Below the pieces are notes generated by a model. That model was not told the DNA's origin. It did not search any database and was given only the letters and a program-made list of their open reading frames with translations. The position numbers and the translations under genes are program-made. Below are positions 18,946-28,221 of a DNA stretch of 64,000 nucleotides, piece after piece. Source of the DNA: Acholeplasmatales bacterium (lineage in GTDB: Bacteria; Bacillota_I; Bacilli_A; Acholeplasmatales; Anaeroplasmataceae); contig JAFXXC010000077.1 in NCBI GenBank assembly GCA_017542485.1, positions 38,835-102,834 of the forward strand. The letters are read 5' to 3'. Positions within the stretch are counted from its first letter, which is position 1. Each line of letters starts with the position of its first letter.

Positions 18946-20526
18946 CTATTTACCACTATTTCCATAATTTGATAAAACTCTAGCTGATGGATCATTAACA
19001 TTACATCCATCCCAGTTTTTATTAGGCATCCAAAAATCTTTAACCATCTCTGACTGATTAGGATAATATTTTTCAAATATTTCTCTATATAATAATGATT
19101 CTTTAGTAAATGGCTTAGAATGATTATATTTACTAATCAATCTATTATATTCCTCATCGCTATAATAATTATCTGCATATTCTTTTAAATAATTGACCAT
19201 AGAATGTCCAACGGCATCAGAAAATGCAGCTTTATCTCTTAGTAAAATTTCTTTTGGTAAAATATTATCAGCTTCAAAGGCATGTCTTAATAAATATTTA
19301 CCCATATTATATTTATTCATCTTCATAGAAGGATTAATCGACATAACATATTTAACAAAATCTAAATCTCCAAAAGGGACTCTTGCCTCTAATGAATTAA
19401 CTGATATACATCTATCTGCACGAAGTACATCATACATATGTATTTCATGAATTCTTTTAATTGCTTCATTTTGAAATTCAATTTCGTTTGGTGCAAAATC
19501 TGTATATTTATATCCAAATAATTCATCAGATATTTCACCAGTTAATATGACTCTTATATCAGAAGTTTCATGAATAGCTTTACATATTAAATACATACCA
19601 ATAGATGCTCTAATAGTTGTAATATCATATGTTGCCAATGTTTTAATAACGAAATCAAGTGAATTAAATATATCATCCTTTGTCATAATGATTTCATGAT
19701 GATTAGAACCAATATATGAAGCAACTAATCTTGCATATTTTAAATCAATTGCATCTATATCCATACCTATAGCAAATGTCTCTATCTTTTTATTCAATAA
19801 TTTAGAAGAAATAGCACATACTAAAGAAGAATCCAAACCACCTGATAATAAGAAACCTATTTTAGCATCAGAATCTAATCTTTTTTCTACTCCACTAATT
19901 AATTTATCATGTATATTTTTACATACATTATCCAAAGAATCATTAATTATAGATTCAACCTTGGTAACATTATTATAGCAAATGAATTTTCCATCAATAT
20001 AATAATGACCAGGAGGAAATGGTAATATTTTATCCGCCAGACCAACAATATTTTTAGGCTCTGATGCAAATATAATATTTCCATCTTTATCATATCCATA
20101 ATATAAAGGTCTAATACCAATTGGATCTCTAGCAGCTATTAATTTTTTTAAATTAGCATCATAAATTATTAGTGCAAATTCTGCATCTAACATTTTAAAC
20201 ATATCTAATCCATATTCCTTATATAATGGTAATAAAACTTCGCAATCAGAATTACTTATAAAGCTGTATCCTTTTTTCTTTAAATCTTCCTTTATAGGCT
20301 TAAATCCATATATTTCACCATTACATACTAAATAATTATTATTTAATTTAAATGGCTGCATACCAATATCGGTTAATTCCATTATAGCCAATCTATGAAA
20401 TCCTAAATATCCATTATCTAATTCAATAATTCTAGACATATCTGGACCTCTAGAAATGGTTTTTTCAAAGCCTTCTTTAAATATATCTATAGGCATTTTG
20501 CCTAAACATCCCATAATTGAGCACAT
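18946..20526 (-). CDS. asnB: Glutamine-hydrolysing asparagine synthetase B
   Basis: Makes asparagine from aspartate, ATP and glutamine. I start it at the ATG of MCSIMG because Cys2 must be the N-terminal nucleophile after Met removal and AAGGAGA lies just upstream; a longer frame adds 15 residues that would block this. In the 526 residues the glutaminase domain (MCSIMGCLGK, SRGPDM, CNGEIYGF) is followed by the synthetase domain with the ATP loop LLSGGLDSSL (SGGLDSS 228-234). purF follows after 10 bases. Confidence 0.95.
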   Translation of the reverse strand: MCSIMGCLGKMPIDIFKEGFEKTISRGPDMSRIIELDNGYLGFHRLAIMELTDIGMQPFKLNNNYLVCNGEIYGFKPIKEDLKKKGYSFISNSDCEVLLPLYKEYGLDMFKMLDAEFALIIYDANLKKLIAARDPIGIRPLYYGYDKDGNIIFASEPKNIVGLADKILPFPPGHYYIDGKFICYNNVTKVESIINDSLDNVCKNIHDKLISGVEKRLDSDAKIGFLLSGGLDSSLVCAISSKLLNKKIETFAIGMDIDAIDLKYARLVASYIGSNHHEIIMTKDDIFNSLDFVIKTLATYDITTIRASIGMYLICKAIHETSDIRVILTGEISDELFGYKYTDFAPNEIEFQNEAIKRIHEIHMYDVLRADRCISVNSLEARVPFGDLDFVKYVMSINPSMKMNKYNMGKYLLRHAFEADNILPKEILLRDKAAFSDAVGHSMVNYLKEYADNYYSDEEYNRLISKYNHSKPFTKESLLYREIFEKYYPNQSEMVKDFWMPNKNWDGCNVNDPSARVLSNYGNSGK

Positions 20527-20545
20527 AAAAATCTCCTTCAAAATA

Positions 20546-20578
20546 TTTAAGTGTGACCTATCATAGGACACACTTAAA
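20546..20578 (-). promoter_or_regulatory. Long hairpin between amt and asnB
   Basis: TTTAAGTGTG(A)CCTA, TCA, TAGG(A)CACACTTAAA forms a 14-pair stem with one A-A mismatch. On the minus strand it is followed by TATTTT and the asnB ribosome site, not by a T-run, so it looks like an mRNA processing or stability element, or a weak attenuator. It lies 20 bases from the asnB start. Confidence 0.6.
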
Positions 20579-20582
20579 TCTA

Positions 20583-22358
20583 TTATTCAACATCCATTAA
20601 TGCTTTAGCACCAGTTTCACCAGTTCTAACTTTAACTACATCTAAGCAGTTATATACGAAAATCTTACCATCTCCGATATGACCTGTATATAATACCTTT
20701 CTAGCAGTTTCAATGACTAATGATGCAGGTACATTAGCTACTACAATATCAACCTGAATTTTAGGAAGAAGTGTAGGTTCAATTTTGATACCACGGTAGT
20801 ATTCAGGAGCACCCTTTTGAACGCCACAACCCATAACATGAGATACTGTCATACCAGTAATACCAATATTCATTAATTCATTCTTTAATGATTCAAAGCT
20901 TCTTTCTTTACATACAATTTCAATCTTAGTAATTGTCTTATCACCAGGTTTGATGTTATCTACTGTAGGCATAGTCTGAACTTCGATTGCTTCGCTTGGT
21001 GGAACATCACCATTAACTTCTTTAACAGCATCACCATAATCAAATGATTGAGGTGCCATTGCGAATCCAGCATAAGCAGTTACTAAACCATGCTCTGTTA
21101 AATCTAATCCTCTAATTTCCTCTTCAGGAGTAGCTCTTAAGAATGGTGTTACACCATCTTTTCTCTTAATTATTTTCATAACACCAAAGACTAAGAATGC
21201 CCAAGCAGCTGTCCATCCACAAACTGCTAATACACCGATAATTTGTACACCTAATTGTGCAAATCCATGACCATAGAATAAACCAGTAGTAGTTGAGAAT
21301 AAACCACAAGCTATTGTTCCCCAAACACCATTTAAGAAGTGAACAGAACAAGCACCAACTGGATCATCGATATGACATACTTTATCTAAGAATTCAACAC
21401 CAAATGTTAGAATGAATCCGGCAACAATACCAATAACAATAGAACCAATTAAATCAACTCTTGAACATCCTGCAGTAATTGCAACAAGTCCAGCTAAAGA
21501 ACCATTTAATGTCATAGAAACGTCTGGCTTACCATTTCTAATCCATGTAATCATCATAACTGTTACAGTAGCTAATGAAGCTGAGATAGTAGTAGTCATA
21601 AATACTTGACCCATACCTTCATAGCCATCCCATGATGTACAAGCTGCTGGGTTAAATCCATACCAACCGAACCATAGAATGAATACACCTAATGCACCAA
21701 TTAAAACATTATGACCTTGGATTGCATTAATCTTTGTAACTTTACCATTTTCGTCTCTTACATATTTTCCAATTCTTGGTCCAACCATCCATGCACCAAT
21801 TAAGGCAGTTAAACCACCAACCATATGAATAGAACAAGAACCACTTAAATCAATAAATCCTTGAGCTGTGCCACCATCAAGTAAGCCCCAGCTTTGTGCT
21901 AATTGTTGTAACCAACCATTATTTCCAACACCCCAGTTCCAATAAGCTTCAACTGGATAAACAATTGCAGAAATAATCATAGAATAAATACAATAAGCTT
22001 TAAAGTTTGTACGTTCAGCCATAGCACCTGAAACAATTGTTGCTGTAGTTGCACAGAATACTAAGTTAAAAATGAAATCTGTCCAACCACTCCAAGAAGC
22101 TCCTTCACCAAACATACCTTTATATACTTGACCTACATCACCGAATATACCACCAGCAATGGCATTTTCAGCACAAAGAATAGGCCCACCAATTAAAATA
22201 AATGTAATAGTTCCTAGGCAGAAATCCATAAGGTTTTTCATTGTTATATTACCTGTGTTTTTTGCTCTAGTAAAACCTGCTTCACACATAGCAAAACCAG
22301 CTTGCATGAAGAATATTAGCGCAATCGCAATAAGTTTCCAAATCTGATAATCCCACAT
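20583..22358 (-). CDS. Ammonium transporter fused to a PII signalling domain
   Basis: Amt/Rh channel for ammonium with a built-in GlnK-like sensor. Residues 1-400 form the multi-pass channel, with the twin histidines His178 (CSIHMVGG) and His340 (CSVHFLNG). After a linker of about 70 residues, 475-591 is a complete PII domain: IEIVCKERSFESLKNEL, T-loop GCGVQKGAPEYYRG (Tyr520/521 near the uridylylation site of free PII), LPKIQVDIVV, and the B/C-loop IGDGKIFV with VRTGETG. Free GlnK blocks AmtB by inserting its T-loop; here both are on one chain, so control is probably intramolecular. A GGGGGAA site precedes the start, 25 bases after glnN. Confidence 0.95.
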   Translation of the reverse strand: MWDYQIWKLIAIALIFFMQAGFAMCEAGFTRAKNTGNITMKNLMDFCLGTITFILIGGPILCAENAIAGGIFGDVGQVYKGMFGEGASWSGWTDFIFNLVFCATTATIVSGAMAERTNFKAYCIYSMIISAIVYPVEAYWNWGVGNNGWLQQLAQSWGLLDGGTAQGFIDLSGSCSIHMVGGLTALIGAWMVGPRIGKYVRDENGKVTKINAIQGHNVLIGALGVFILWFGWYGFNPAACTSWDGYEGMGQVFMTTTISASLATVTVMMITWIRNGKPDVSMTLNGSLAGLVAITAGCSRVDLIGSIVIGIVAGFILTFGVEFLDKVCHIDDPVGACSVHFLNGVWGTIACGLFSTTTGLFYGHGFAQLGVQIIGVLAVCGWTAAWAFLVFGVMKIIKRKDGVTPFLRATPEEEIRGLDLTEHGLVTAYAGFAMAPQSFDYGDAVKEVNGDVPPSEAIEVQTMPTVDNIKPGDKTITKIEIVCKERSFESLKNELMNIGITGMTVSHVMGCGVQKGAPEYYRGIKIEPTLLPKIQVDIVVANVPASLVIETARKVLYTGHIGDGKIFVYNCLDVVKVRTGETGAKALMDVE

Positions 22359-22383
22359 AATAATCTTTTCCCCCTTTATTCAA

Positions 22384-24471
22384 TTATTTTACACTATATA
22401 ATAAATCACCATATGATGGAACTGGCCAATCACGTGAATCAACATCTAATTCAATACTATCAATGATTTCTCTTGCTTCCTCCATTAATGGAAGAACATT
22501 GTTCTTATAGTACATTGATAATTCAGTACAATCACTAATGTTCTTAGCACCATCTAATACTAACTTAAGATCTAATTTAACTTTATAAGCCTTAGCTAAT
22601 TCACCACTAATCTTATTTAAGATTTCTAATTCGTATGAATCACTAACACCCAAACTCTTCTTTAATGAAGCTGTTTCAGCCAAATTCTTTGTATATTTTG
22701 ATATTGCAGGAAGATAATCCTTATTTAACATATCTAAGCAAGTTAATGCTTCAATATTTACAATCTTTGAATAATGCTCTTGACCAATTTCATATCTAGC
22801 ATTAATTTCATTTACTGAATAAATATCATGAGAAGTAAATAATTTAACATTCTTTTCATGTAAATAATACTGTAATGCTTCTGGAGTAGATTTTAAATTT
22901 AATAATCCTCTCTTTTTAGCTTCTTGAACCCATGAATCATCATAACCATTACCATTAAATATAATTCTCTTATGCTTAATAATTGTTTCTTTAATTAATT
23001 CATGTAACTCAGTACTAAAATCTTTAGCCTTCTCTAATCTATCAGCGAATTGTCTTAATGATTCAGATACAGCAGTATTTAACATAATATTTGCACATGA
23101 AATAGAATCAGAAGAGCCTAAAGCTCTAAATTCGAATTTATTACCTGTAAATGCAAATGGAGAAGTTCTATTTCTATCAGTAGTATCCTTTGGTAGAGGT
23201 GGCAATACATCTGCACCAATCTTAAGGAATGTTTTACCATCTGTTTTAAGAGGCTTTCCTGTTTCAATTGAATCGATTACAGCTTGTAATTCAGAACCTA
23301 AGAAAATTGAAATAATAGCAGGAGGTGCCTCGTTTGCACCTAAACGGAAATCGTTAGATGCACTCGCAACAGATATTCTTAATAAATCTTGATATTCATC
23401 AACTGCCTTAATAACAGATACTAAGAATAATAAGAACTGTGCATTTTCAGCAGGAGTATCACCTGGCTCTAGTAAATTGATTCCTGTATTAGTAGACATT
23501 GACCAGTTGTTATGCTTACCAGAACCATTAACGCCTTTAAATGGCTTTTCATGTAGTAAACAAACTAAATCATGTTTTTTAGCAATTCTTTGCATCATTT
23601 CCATAGTAATTTGATTGTGGTCAGCCGCAATATTTGTTGTAGCGAATATTGGTGCTAACTCATGTTGAGCAGGAGCAACTTCGTTATGCTCTGTTTTAGC
23701 AAGAATTCCTAATTTCCATAATTCTTCATTTAAGTCATTCATAAATTCTTGAACTCTAGTTTTAATAGAACCAAAATAATGATCATCAAGTTCCTGTCCT
23801 TTAGGGGCCATAGCTCCAAACAATGTTCTACCTGTGTAAATTAAATCTTTACGTTTTTCATACATTTCCTTATCAATTAAGAAATATTCTTGTTCAGGAC
23901 CAACAGTTGTTTTAACTGAAGTAACACTATTTTGACCAAATAATTTTAATATTCTTAAAGCTTCTTTATTTAATGCCTGCATTGATCTTAATAATGGAGT
24001 CTTTTTATCAAGTGCCTCACCACCATAAGAACAGAATGCAGTTGGGATACATAAGCATTTATCTTTGATGAATGCATATGATGTAGGATCCCATGCTGTA
24101 TATCCTCTTGCTTCACATGTTGCTCTTAATCCACCAGATGGGAATGAAGAAGCATCAGGCTCGCCTTTGATTAGTTCTTTACCTTTGAATTCCATGATTA
24201 TACTTCCATCATCTTCAGGTGAAATGAATGAATCATGCTTTTCAGCAGTAGAACCAGTCATAGGTTGAAACCAGTGTGTATAATGTGTAGCTCCATTTTC
24301 AATTGCCCAATCCTTCATTGCCTGTGCAACAGAATTGGCAACACTAATATCTAATTCCTTTCCATCATTAATTGTTTTCTTTAGTTTTTTATAAACATCA
24401 GAAGACAATTTAGATTTCATTACCTTATCATTAAAGACAAGGCATCCAAAATAATCTGTAACCTGTTTCAT
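22384..24471 (-). CDS. glnN: Type III glutamine synthetase
   Basis: ATP-dependent amidation of glutamate, the entry of ammonium into metabolism. The 695-residue length and motifs identify the large GSIII class: [74 protein letters not shown] and [16 protein letters not shown]. It does not resemble the 450-residue GlnA type, so GlnR-style feedback through GlnA need not apply. A perfect AGGAGG site precedes the ATG, directly after a terminator-like hairpin in the leader, so expression is probably set by read-through. First gene of the leftward cluster. Confidence 0.97.
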   Translation of the reverse strand: MKQVTDYFGCLVFNDKVMKSKLSSDVYKKLKKTINDGKELDISVANSVAQAMKDWAIENGATHYTHWFQPMTGSTAEKHDSFISPEDDGSIIMEFKGKELIKGEPDASSFPSGGLRATCEARGYTAWDPTSYAFIKDKCLCIPTAFCSYGGEALDKKTPLLRSMQALNKEALRILKLFGQNSVTSVKTTVGPEQEYFLIDKEMYEKRKDLIYTGRTLFGAMAPKGQELDDHYFGSIKTRVQEFMNDLNEELWKLGILAKTEHNEVAPAQHELAPIFATTNIAADHNQITMEMMQRIAKKHDLVCLLHEKPFKGVNGSGKHNNWSMSTNTGINLLEPGDTPAENAQFLLFLVSVIKAVDEYQDLLRISVASASNDFRLGANEAPPAIISIFLGSELQAVIDSIETGKPLKTDGKTFLKIGADVLPPLPKDTTDRNRTSPFAFTGNKFEFRALGSSDSISCANIMLNTAVSESLRQFADRLEKAKDFSTELHELIKETIIKHKRIIFNGNGYDDSWVQEAKKRGLLNLKSTPEALQYYLHEKNVKLFTSHDIYSVNEINARYEIGQEHYSKIVNIEALTCLDMLNKDYLPAISKYTKNLAETASLKKSLGVSDSYELEILNKISGELAKAYKVKLDLKLVLDGAKNISDCTELSMYYKNNVLPLMEEAREIIDSIELDVDSRDWPVPSYGDLLYSVK

Positions 24472-24482
24472 GTTTTCCTCCT

Positions 24483-24528
24483 AAAAAAAATGGGCAAGGA
24501 GCTGTGATTTTTCACTGGCTTCCTTGCC
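24483..24528 (-). terminator. Leader terminator/attenuator of glnN
   Basis: Read on the minus strand: GGCAAGGA, bulged inner helix GC...GTGA-AAAA-TCAC...GC, TCCTTGCC, two bases, then TTTTTTTT abutting the AGGAGG site of glnN. The outer stem has eight perfect pairs. It begins only a few bases after the predicted transcription start, so nearly every glnN transcript must pass it. Confidence 0.8.
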
Positions 24529-24538
24529 TTATGCCACC

Positions 24539-24568
24539 ATTATAAAACCAAAATATTTGTCTTGTCAA
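24539..24568 (-). promoter_or_regulatory. Promoter of glnN
   Basis: Minus-strand TTGACA, 18 bases, TATAAT: both boxes are perfect. Predicted start of RNA is about 24531, leaving a leader of about 60 bases occupied by the attenuator. The rest of the 350-base divergent region is AT-rich; CAAATATTTT occurs twice (about 24551-24560 and 24671-24680), possibly a binding site. No GlnR/TnrA box or sigma-54 promoter fits. Confidence 0.75.
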
Positions 24569-24820
24569 CAGAAAAATGAATAAAATTTTGCAAATTATTC
24601 GATTTTAGTACAAAAATTTCAATTTATAACCATTATACGAGAATAAAATTCTAAAAAAATCAAAAAAATAAAATATTTGTGTTGATTATGCAAATAAAAC
24701 GTGATAAATTATTTGTATATTTGATAAAAAAATGTCAAATTTTCAAATAAAATTTTAAATTTATACGATAATTTGTGTAAAATTCATACAAAATTTTTGC
24801 GAAAAAGGGGTGAATATTGG

Positions 24821-25417
24821 ATGAAATTCAAAAATAAGTTAAATGTTGTTATTTTATCTGATTTTGAAAATTTTAATAAGAACATTAATAAAATATTTGC
24901 CCCTCTTCCAATTAAATCAATCAATTTTTCCTTTATCGATTCTATAAGTTTGATTAAGGATATTGTTGATGCTGATAATGATTTACTAATTATTAATAAA
25001 GCAGCCTACACAGAGGATGAGACAAAGGAATTGTTAAAGTATGATTATAATACAATGGGTGTAATTGTAATTATTGATACATATTTTAAATTTGATTTGT
25101 TATTTAAAAATGTAGATAGTGGAATTATTACTATTAGAAGACCTGTTACAGTAAACAAATTTATCGAAGTATTAAAAGTATGTTTATCAAGTGACGAACG
25201 CAAAAAGAATCCAGATAATAAGCTTATAGATATTAGAATAATGGATTTTGCTAAAGTCTTATTAATAATATATAAAAAATTCAATGAGGATGAAGCACAT
25301 AAATATATTGAAAAATATGCGATGGAATTAAGAATCCAAATTTATAGAGCCGCAGGAAATATAATTTCTTATTATTTAAATGAAATGGAGAATATTAAAT
25401 ATGAATATAAATATTAA
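24821..25417 (+). CDS. ANTAR-domain antiterminator with pseudo-receiver
   Basis: Probable RNA-binding antiterminator controlling nitrogen genes. I start it at the ATG after AAAAGGGGTGA; 198 residues. The N-terminal half (5-125) looks like a response-regulator receiver that has lost its phosphorylation site: the usual Asp position reads LLIINK (Asn59) and the usual Lys-Pro is RRP (106-108). Residues 137-184 match the ANTAR three-helix domain (DFAKVLLIIYKKFNEDEAHK, YAMELRIQIYRAAGNIIS). AmiR is a known ANTAR protein with a non-phosphorylated receiver, working with a sensor partner. It is divergent from glnN and first in the dapL-gltBD operon. Target RNAs are inferred, not shown. Confidence 0.85.
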   Translation: MKFKNKLNVVILSDFENFNKNINKIFAPLPIKSINFSFIDSISLIKDIVDADNDLLIINKAAYTEDETKELLKYDYNTMGVIVIIDTYFKFDLLFKNVDSGIITIRRPVTVNKFIEVLKVCLSSDERKKNPDNKLIDIRIMDFAKVLLIIYKKFNEDEAHKYIEKYAMELRIQIYRAAGNIISYYLNEMENIKYEYKY

Positions 25418-26585
25418 TAATAATTTTGATAATGTATCTGAGAATTACTTATTTTCAGAAATTAATAAAAGAATTAAGAAATATAAAGAAGAGCATAAGG
25501 ATGCAGATATTATAAGACTTGGTATTGGTGATGTTACATTACCACTTGGTCAAAAAGTAGTTGATGCATTAATTGAAGCTTCCAAGGAAATGGGTAATAA
25601 AGATACTTTTAGAGGATATCCACCTGAGTATGGATATGATTTTACTAAAATAGCAGTTAAAAATTATTATGAAACAAATAAAGTGAATCTTGATTTAGAA
25701 TCTATTTTTATATCAGATGGAGCTAAATCAGATTTAGGAAATATAGTTGATATATTTGGGGATAATCCTATTTATATTCCAAATCCTGTATATCCAGTAT
25801 ATTTAGATTCAAATTTAATGAGTGGAAGAAAAATAAATTATATTGAAGGTTATGAAGCTAATAATTTCTTACCAATGCCTAATGATATTAAAGATAATAA
25901 TTGTATTATATATTTATGTTCTCCTAATAATCCTACAGGAGCTACATATACTTATAATGAATTAGACAAATGGGTAAAATTTGCTTTAGAATCTAATTCA
26001 TTAATTATTTATGATTCTGCATATGAAGCATTTATTAAAGATAATCTTCATCCACATTCAATTTATGAAATTGAAGGTGCTAAAGAATGTGCAATTGAAA
26101 TATGTTCATTTTCAAAACAAGCAGGATTTACTGGTTTAAGAAGTGGATGGACAATAGTTCCTTTAGAACTTGAGTCAAAAAATCATTCAATAAATAAATT
26201 ATGGAAAAGACGTCAAGCAACTAAATTTAATGGTGTATCTTATCCTGTACAAAGAGCTGCAGAAGCAGCATTATCAAAAGATGGCATTAAAGAATGTATG
26301 GATAATATTGATTACTATATGGAAAATGCCAAAATGCTTTCAAATCTATTTGACGAAAAAGGTATTTATTATACTGGAGGAAAATCATCACCATACATTT
26401 GGTTTAAATGTCCAAATGGAATGAATAGTTGGGAATTCTTTGATTATTTGCTTGAAAATGTAAATGTTGTAGGAACACCAGGTGCAGGCTTTGGTACATT
26501 TGGTGAAGGATATTTTAGAATTACATCATTTAACACTCATGAAAAAACTAAAGAGGCAATTGATAGGTTAAGAAAAGTATTATAG
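25401..26585 (+). CDS. dapL: LL-diaminopimelate aminotransferase
   Basis: Converts tetrahydrodipicolinate directly to LL-diaminopimelate with glutamate as amino donor, bypassing the acylated intermediates. The 394-residue protein is a class I PLP aminotransferase with [51 protein letters not shown] and [15 protein letters not shown] (PLP lysine Lys239), all DapL-like. The start is the ATG 17 bases inside the ANTAR gene, after GGAG. With lysA downstream it serves lysine and peptidoglycan. Confidence 0.94.
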   Translation: MNININNNFDNVSENYLFSEINKRIKKYKEEHKDADIIRLGIGDVTLPLGQKVVDALIEASKEMGNKDTFRGYPPEYGYDFTKIAVKNYYETNKVNLDLESIFISDGAKSDLGNIVDIFGDNPIYIPNPVYPVYLDSNLMSGRKINYIEGYEANNFLPMPNDIKDNNCIIYLCSPNNPTGATYTYNELDKWVKFALESNSLIIYDSAYEAFIKDNLHPHSIYEIEGAKECAIEICSFSKQAGFTGLRSGWTIVPLELESKNHSINKLWKRRQATKFNGVSYPVQRAAEAALSKDGIKECMDNIDYYMENAKMLSNLFDEKGIYYTGGKSSPYIWFKCPNGMNSWEFFDYLLENVNVVGTPGAGFGTFGEGYFRITSFNTHEKTKEAIDRLRKVL

Positions 26586-26598
26586 ATTGGGGGATAGT

Positions 26599-28212
26599 AT
26601 GGAAAAGAAAACGAAATTCATATTTGTTACTGGAGGAGTTGTATCAAGTTTAGGTAAAGGAATTGCAGCTTCTTCAATAGGTAGAATATTAAAAAATAGG
26701 GGTTTAAAAATATTTATGCAAAAATTTGATCCATATATTAATATGGATCCAGGAACAATGTCTCCTTATCAACACGGAGAAGTGTTTGTTACAGATGATG
26801 GTGCAGAAACAGATTTGGATTTAGGTCATTATGAAAGATTTATTGATGAATCTTTGAGTCAAAATTCAAATATTACAACAGGAAAAATATATTCAAATGT
26901 AATAGCTAAGGAAAGAAAAGGAGAATATTTAGGTGGTACAGTACAAGTAATTCCTCATATTACAAATGAAATAAAGGATAAATTAAAAAAAGCAGCAATT
27001 GAATCAAACGCTGATATAGTTATTACAGAAATCGGTGGAACAGTTGGTGATATTGAATCCTTACCATTTTTGGAAGCTATACGTCAGGCTAGAAGAGATT
27101 TCGGATATGAAAATACATTGTATGTCCACAATACTTTAGTTCCTTATTTAAGGGCAGCTGATGAAGTTAAAACAAAGCCAACACAACATTCTGTAATGGA
27201 ATTAAGAAAAATAGGTATTCAACCAGATATTATTATTTTAAGAACAGAAGTTCCACTATCTGATTCACATAAAGAAAAAATAGCGTTATTTTGCGATATA
27301 GATAAAGAAAATGTTATTGAAGCACTTGATCAAAAGATTATATACAATGTTGCCAAAAGATTACATGAACAGAAAATTGATGATATTATACTAAATCATT
27401 TTAAGATAGATGCTAAACCTGCAGATATGACAGAATGGTACCAATTAATTGAAAGAATTGAACAATTAAATGGAGAAGTTCATATTGGTTTAGTTGGTAA
27501 ATATATAAGTCTTCATGATGCTTATTTATCAGTAGCTGAAGCATTAAAGGCTGCTGGTTATTTATATTATAAGAAAGTTGTTATTGATTATATTGATTCT
27601 AGTAAAATAACAAAATCAAATGTTAGTACAATTTTAAGTGGTTGTGATGGAATAATAGTTCCAGGTGGATTTGGCGATAGAGGAATCGAAGGAATGCTTG
27701 AAGCTATAAAATTTGCAAGAGAAAACAATATTCCATTATTTGGAATTTGCTTAGGAATGCAGTTAGTATGTATTGAATATTCAAGAAATGTTATTGGATA
27801 TGAAGATGCTAATTCTGGTGAATTTGATAGAAACACAAAACATCCAGTTATTGATTTACTTGAAAATCAATATGATGGAATTAATATGGGTGGCACATTA
27901 AGATTAGGTTTATATGATTGTCACATTGAAAATAAAGATACTAAAACATATAAAGCATATCAGTCTACAGATATAAAAGAACGTCATAGACATAGATATG
28001 AATTTAATAATAAATTTATGGAAATATTCAATAAAGATTTAATAATAACAGGAATGAATTTGAAGGGCAATTTGGTTGAAATTGTAGAGTTAAAGAACCA
28101 TCCATGGTATGTAGCTTGTCAATTCCATCCAGAATTCTTATCAAGACCTCAAAGACCTCATCCATTATTTAGAGATTTTATTGAAGCATCTATAAATAAT
28201 ATGAAAAAGTAA
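26599..28212 (+). CDS. pyrG: CTP synthase
   Basis: Aminates UTP to CTP using glutamine and ATP. In the 537 residues the synthetase domain starts at [14 protein letters not shown] and contains [16 protein letters not shown]; the C-terminal glutamine amidotransferase domain from about 290 has the nucleophile elbow FGICLGMQ and the His-Glu pair [12 protein letters not shown] start it at the ATG after GGGGGAT, not the upstream TTG. It is the third gene of the ANTAR operon, placing another glutamine-using enzyme under the same control. Confidence 0.97.
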   Translation: MEKKTKFIFVTGGVVSSLGKGIAASSIGRILKNRGLKIFMQKFDPYINMDPGTMSPYQHGEVFVTDDGAETDLDLGHYERFIDESLSQNSNITTGKIYSNVIAKERKGEYLGGTVQVIPHITNEIKDKLKKAAIESNADIVITEIGGTVGDIESLPFLEAIRQARRDFGYENTLYVHNTLVPYLRAADEVKTKPTQHSVMELRKIGIQPDIIILRTEVPLSDSHKEKIALFCDIDKENVIEALDQKIIYNVAKRLHEQKIDDIILNHFKIDAKPADMTEWYQLIERIEQLNGEVHIGLVGKYISLHDAYLSVAEALKAAGYLYYKKVVIDYIDSSKITKSNVSTILSGCDGIIVPGGFGDRGIEGMLEAIKFARENNIPLFGICLGMQLVCIEYSRNVIGYEDANSGEFDRNTKHPVIDLLENQYDGINMGGTLRLGLYDCHIENKDTKTYKAYQSTDIKERHRHRYEFNNKFMEIFNKDLIITGMNLKGNLVEIVELKNHPWYVACQFHPEFLSRPQRPHPLFRDFIEASINNMKK

Positions 28213-28221
28213 GGTGAAATT

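Noticed and set aside
24483..24528. Canonical ANTAR two-hairpin AxxGxx target in the glnN leader
   Set aside because: Only one long hairpin is present and its inner loop (AAAA, or AAAAAT if opened) lacks G at position 4.
24472..24820. GlnR/TnrA boxes or a sigma-54 promoter in the glnN-ANTAR divergent region
   Set aside because: No site fits TGTNA-N7-TNACA, and the GG/GC spacing of sigma-54 promoters is not met; a perfect -35/-10 pair explains the promoter.
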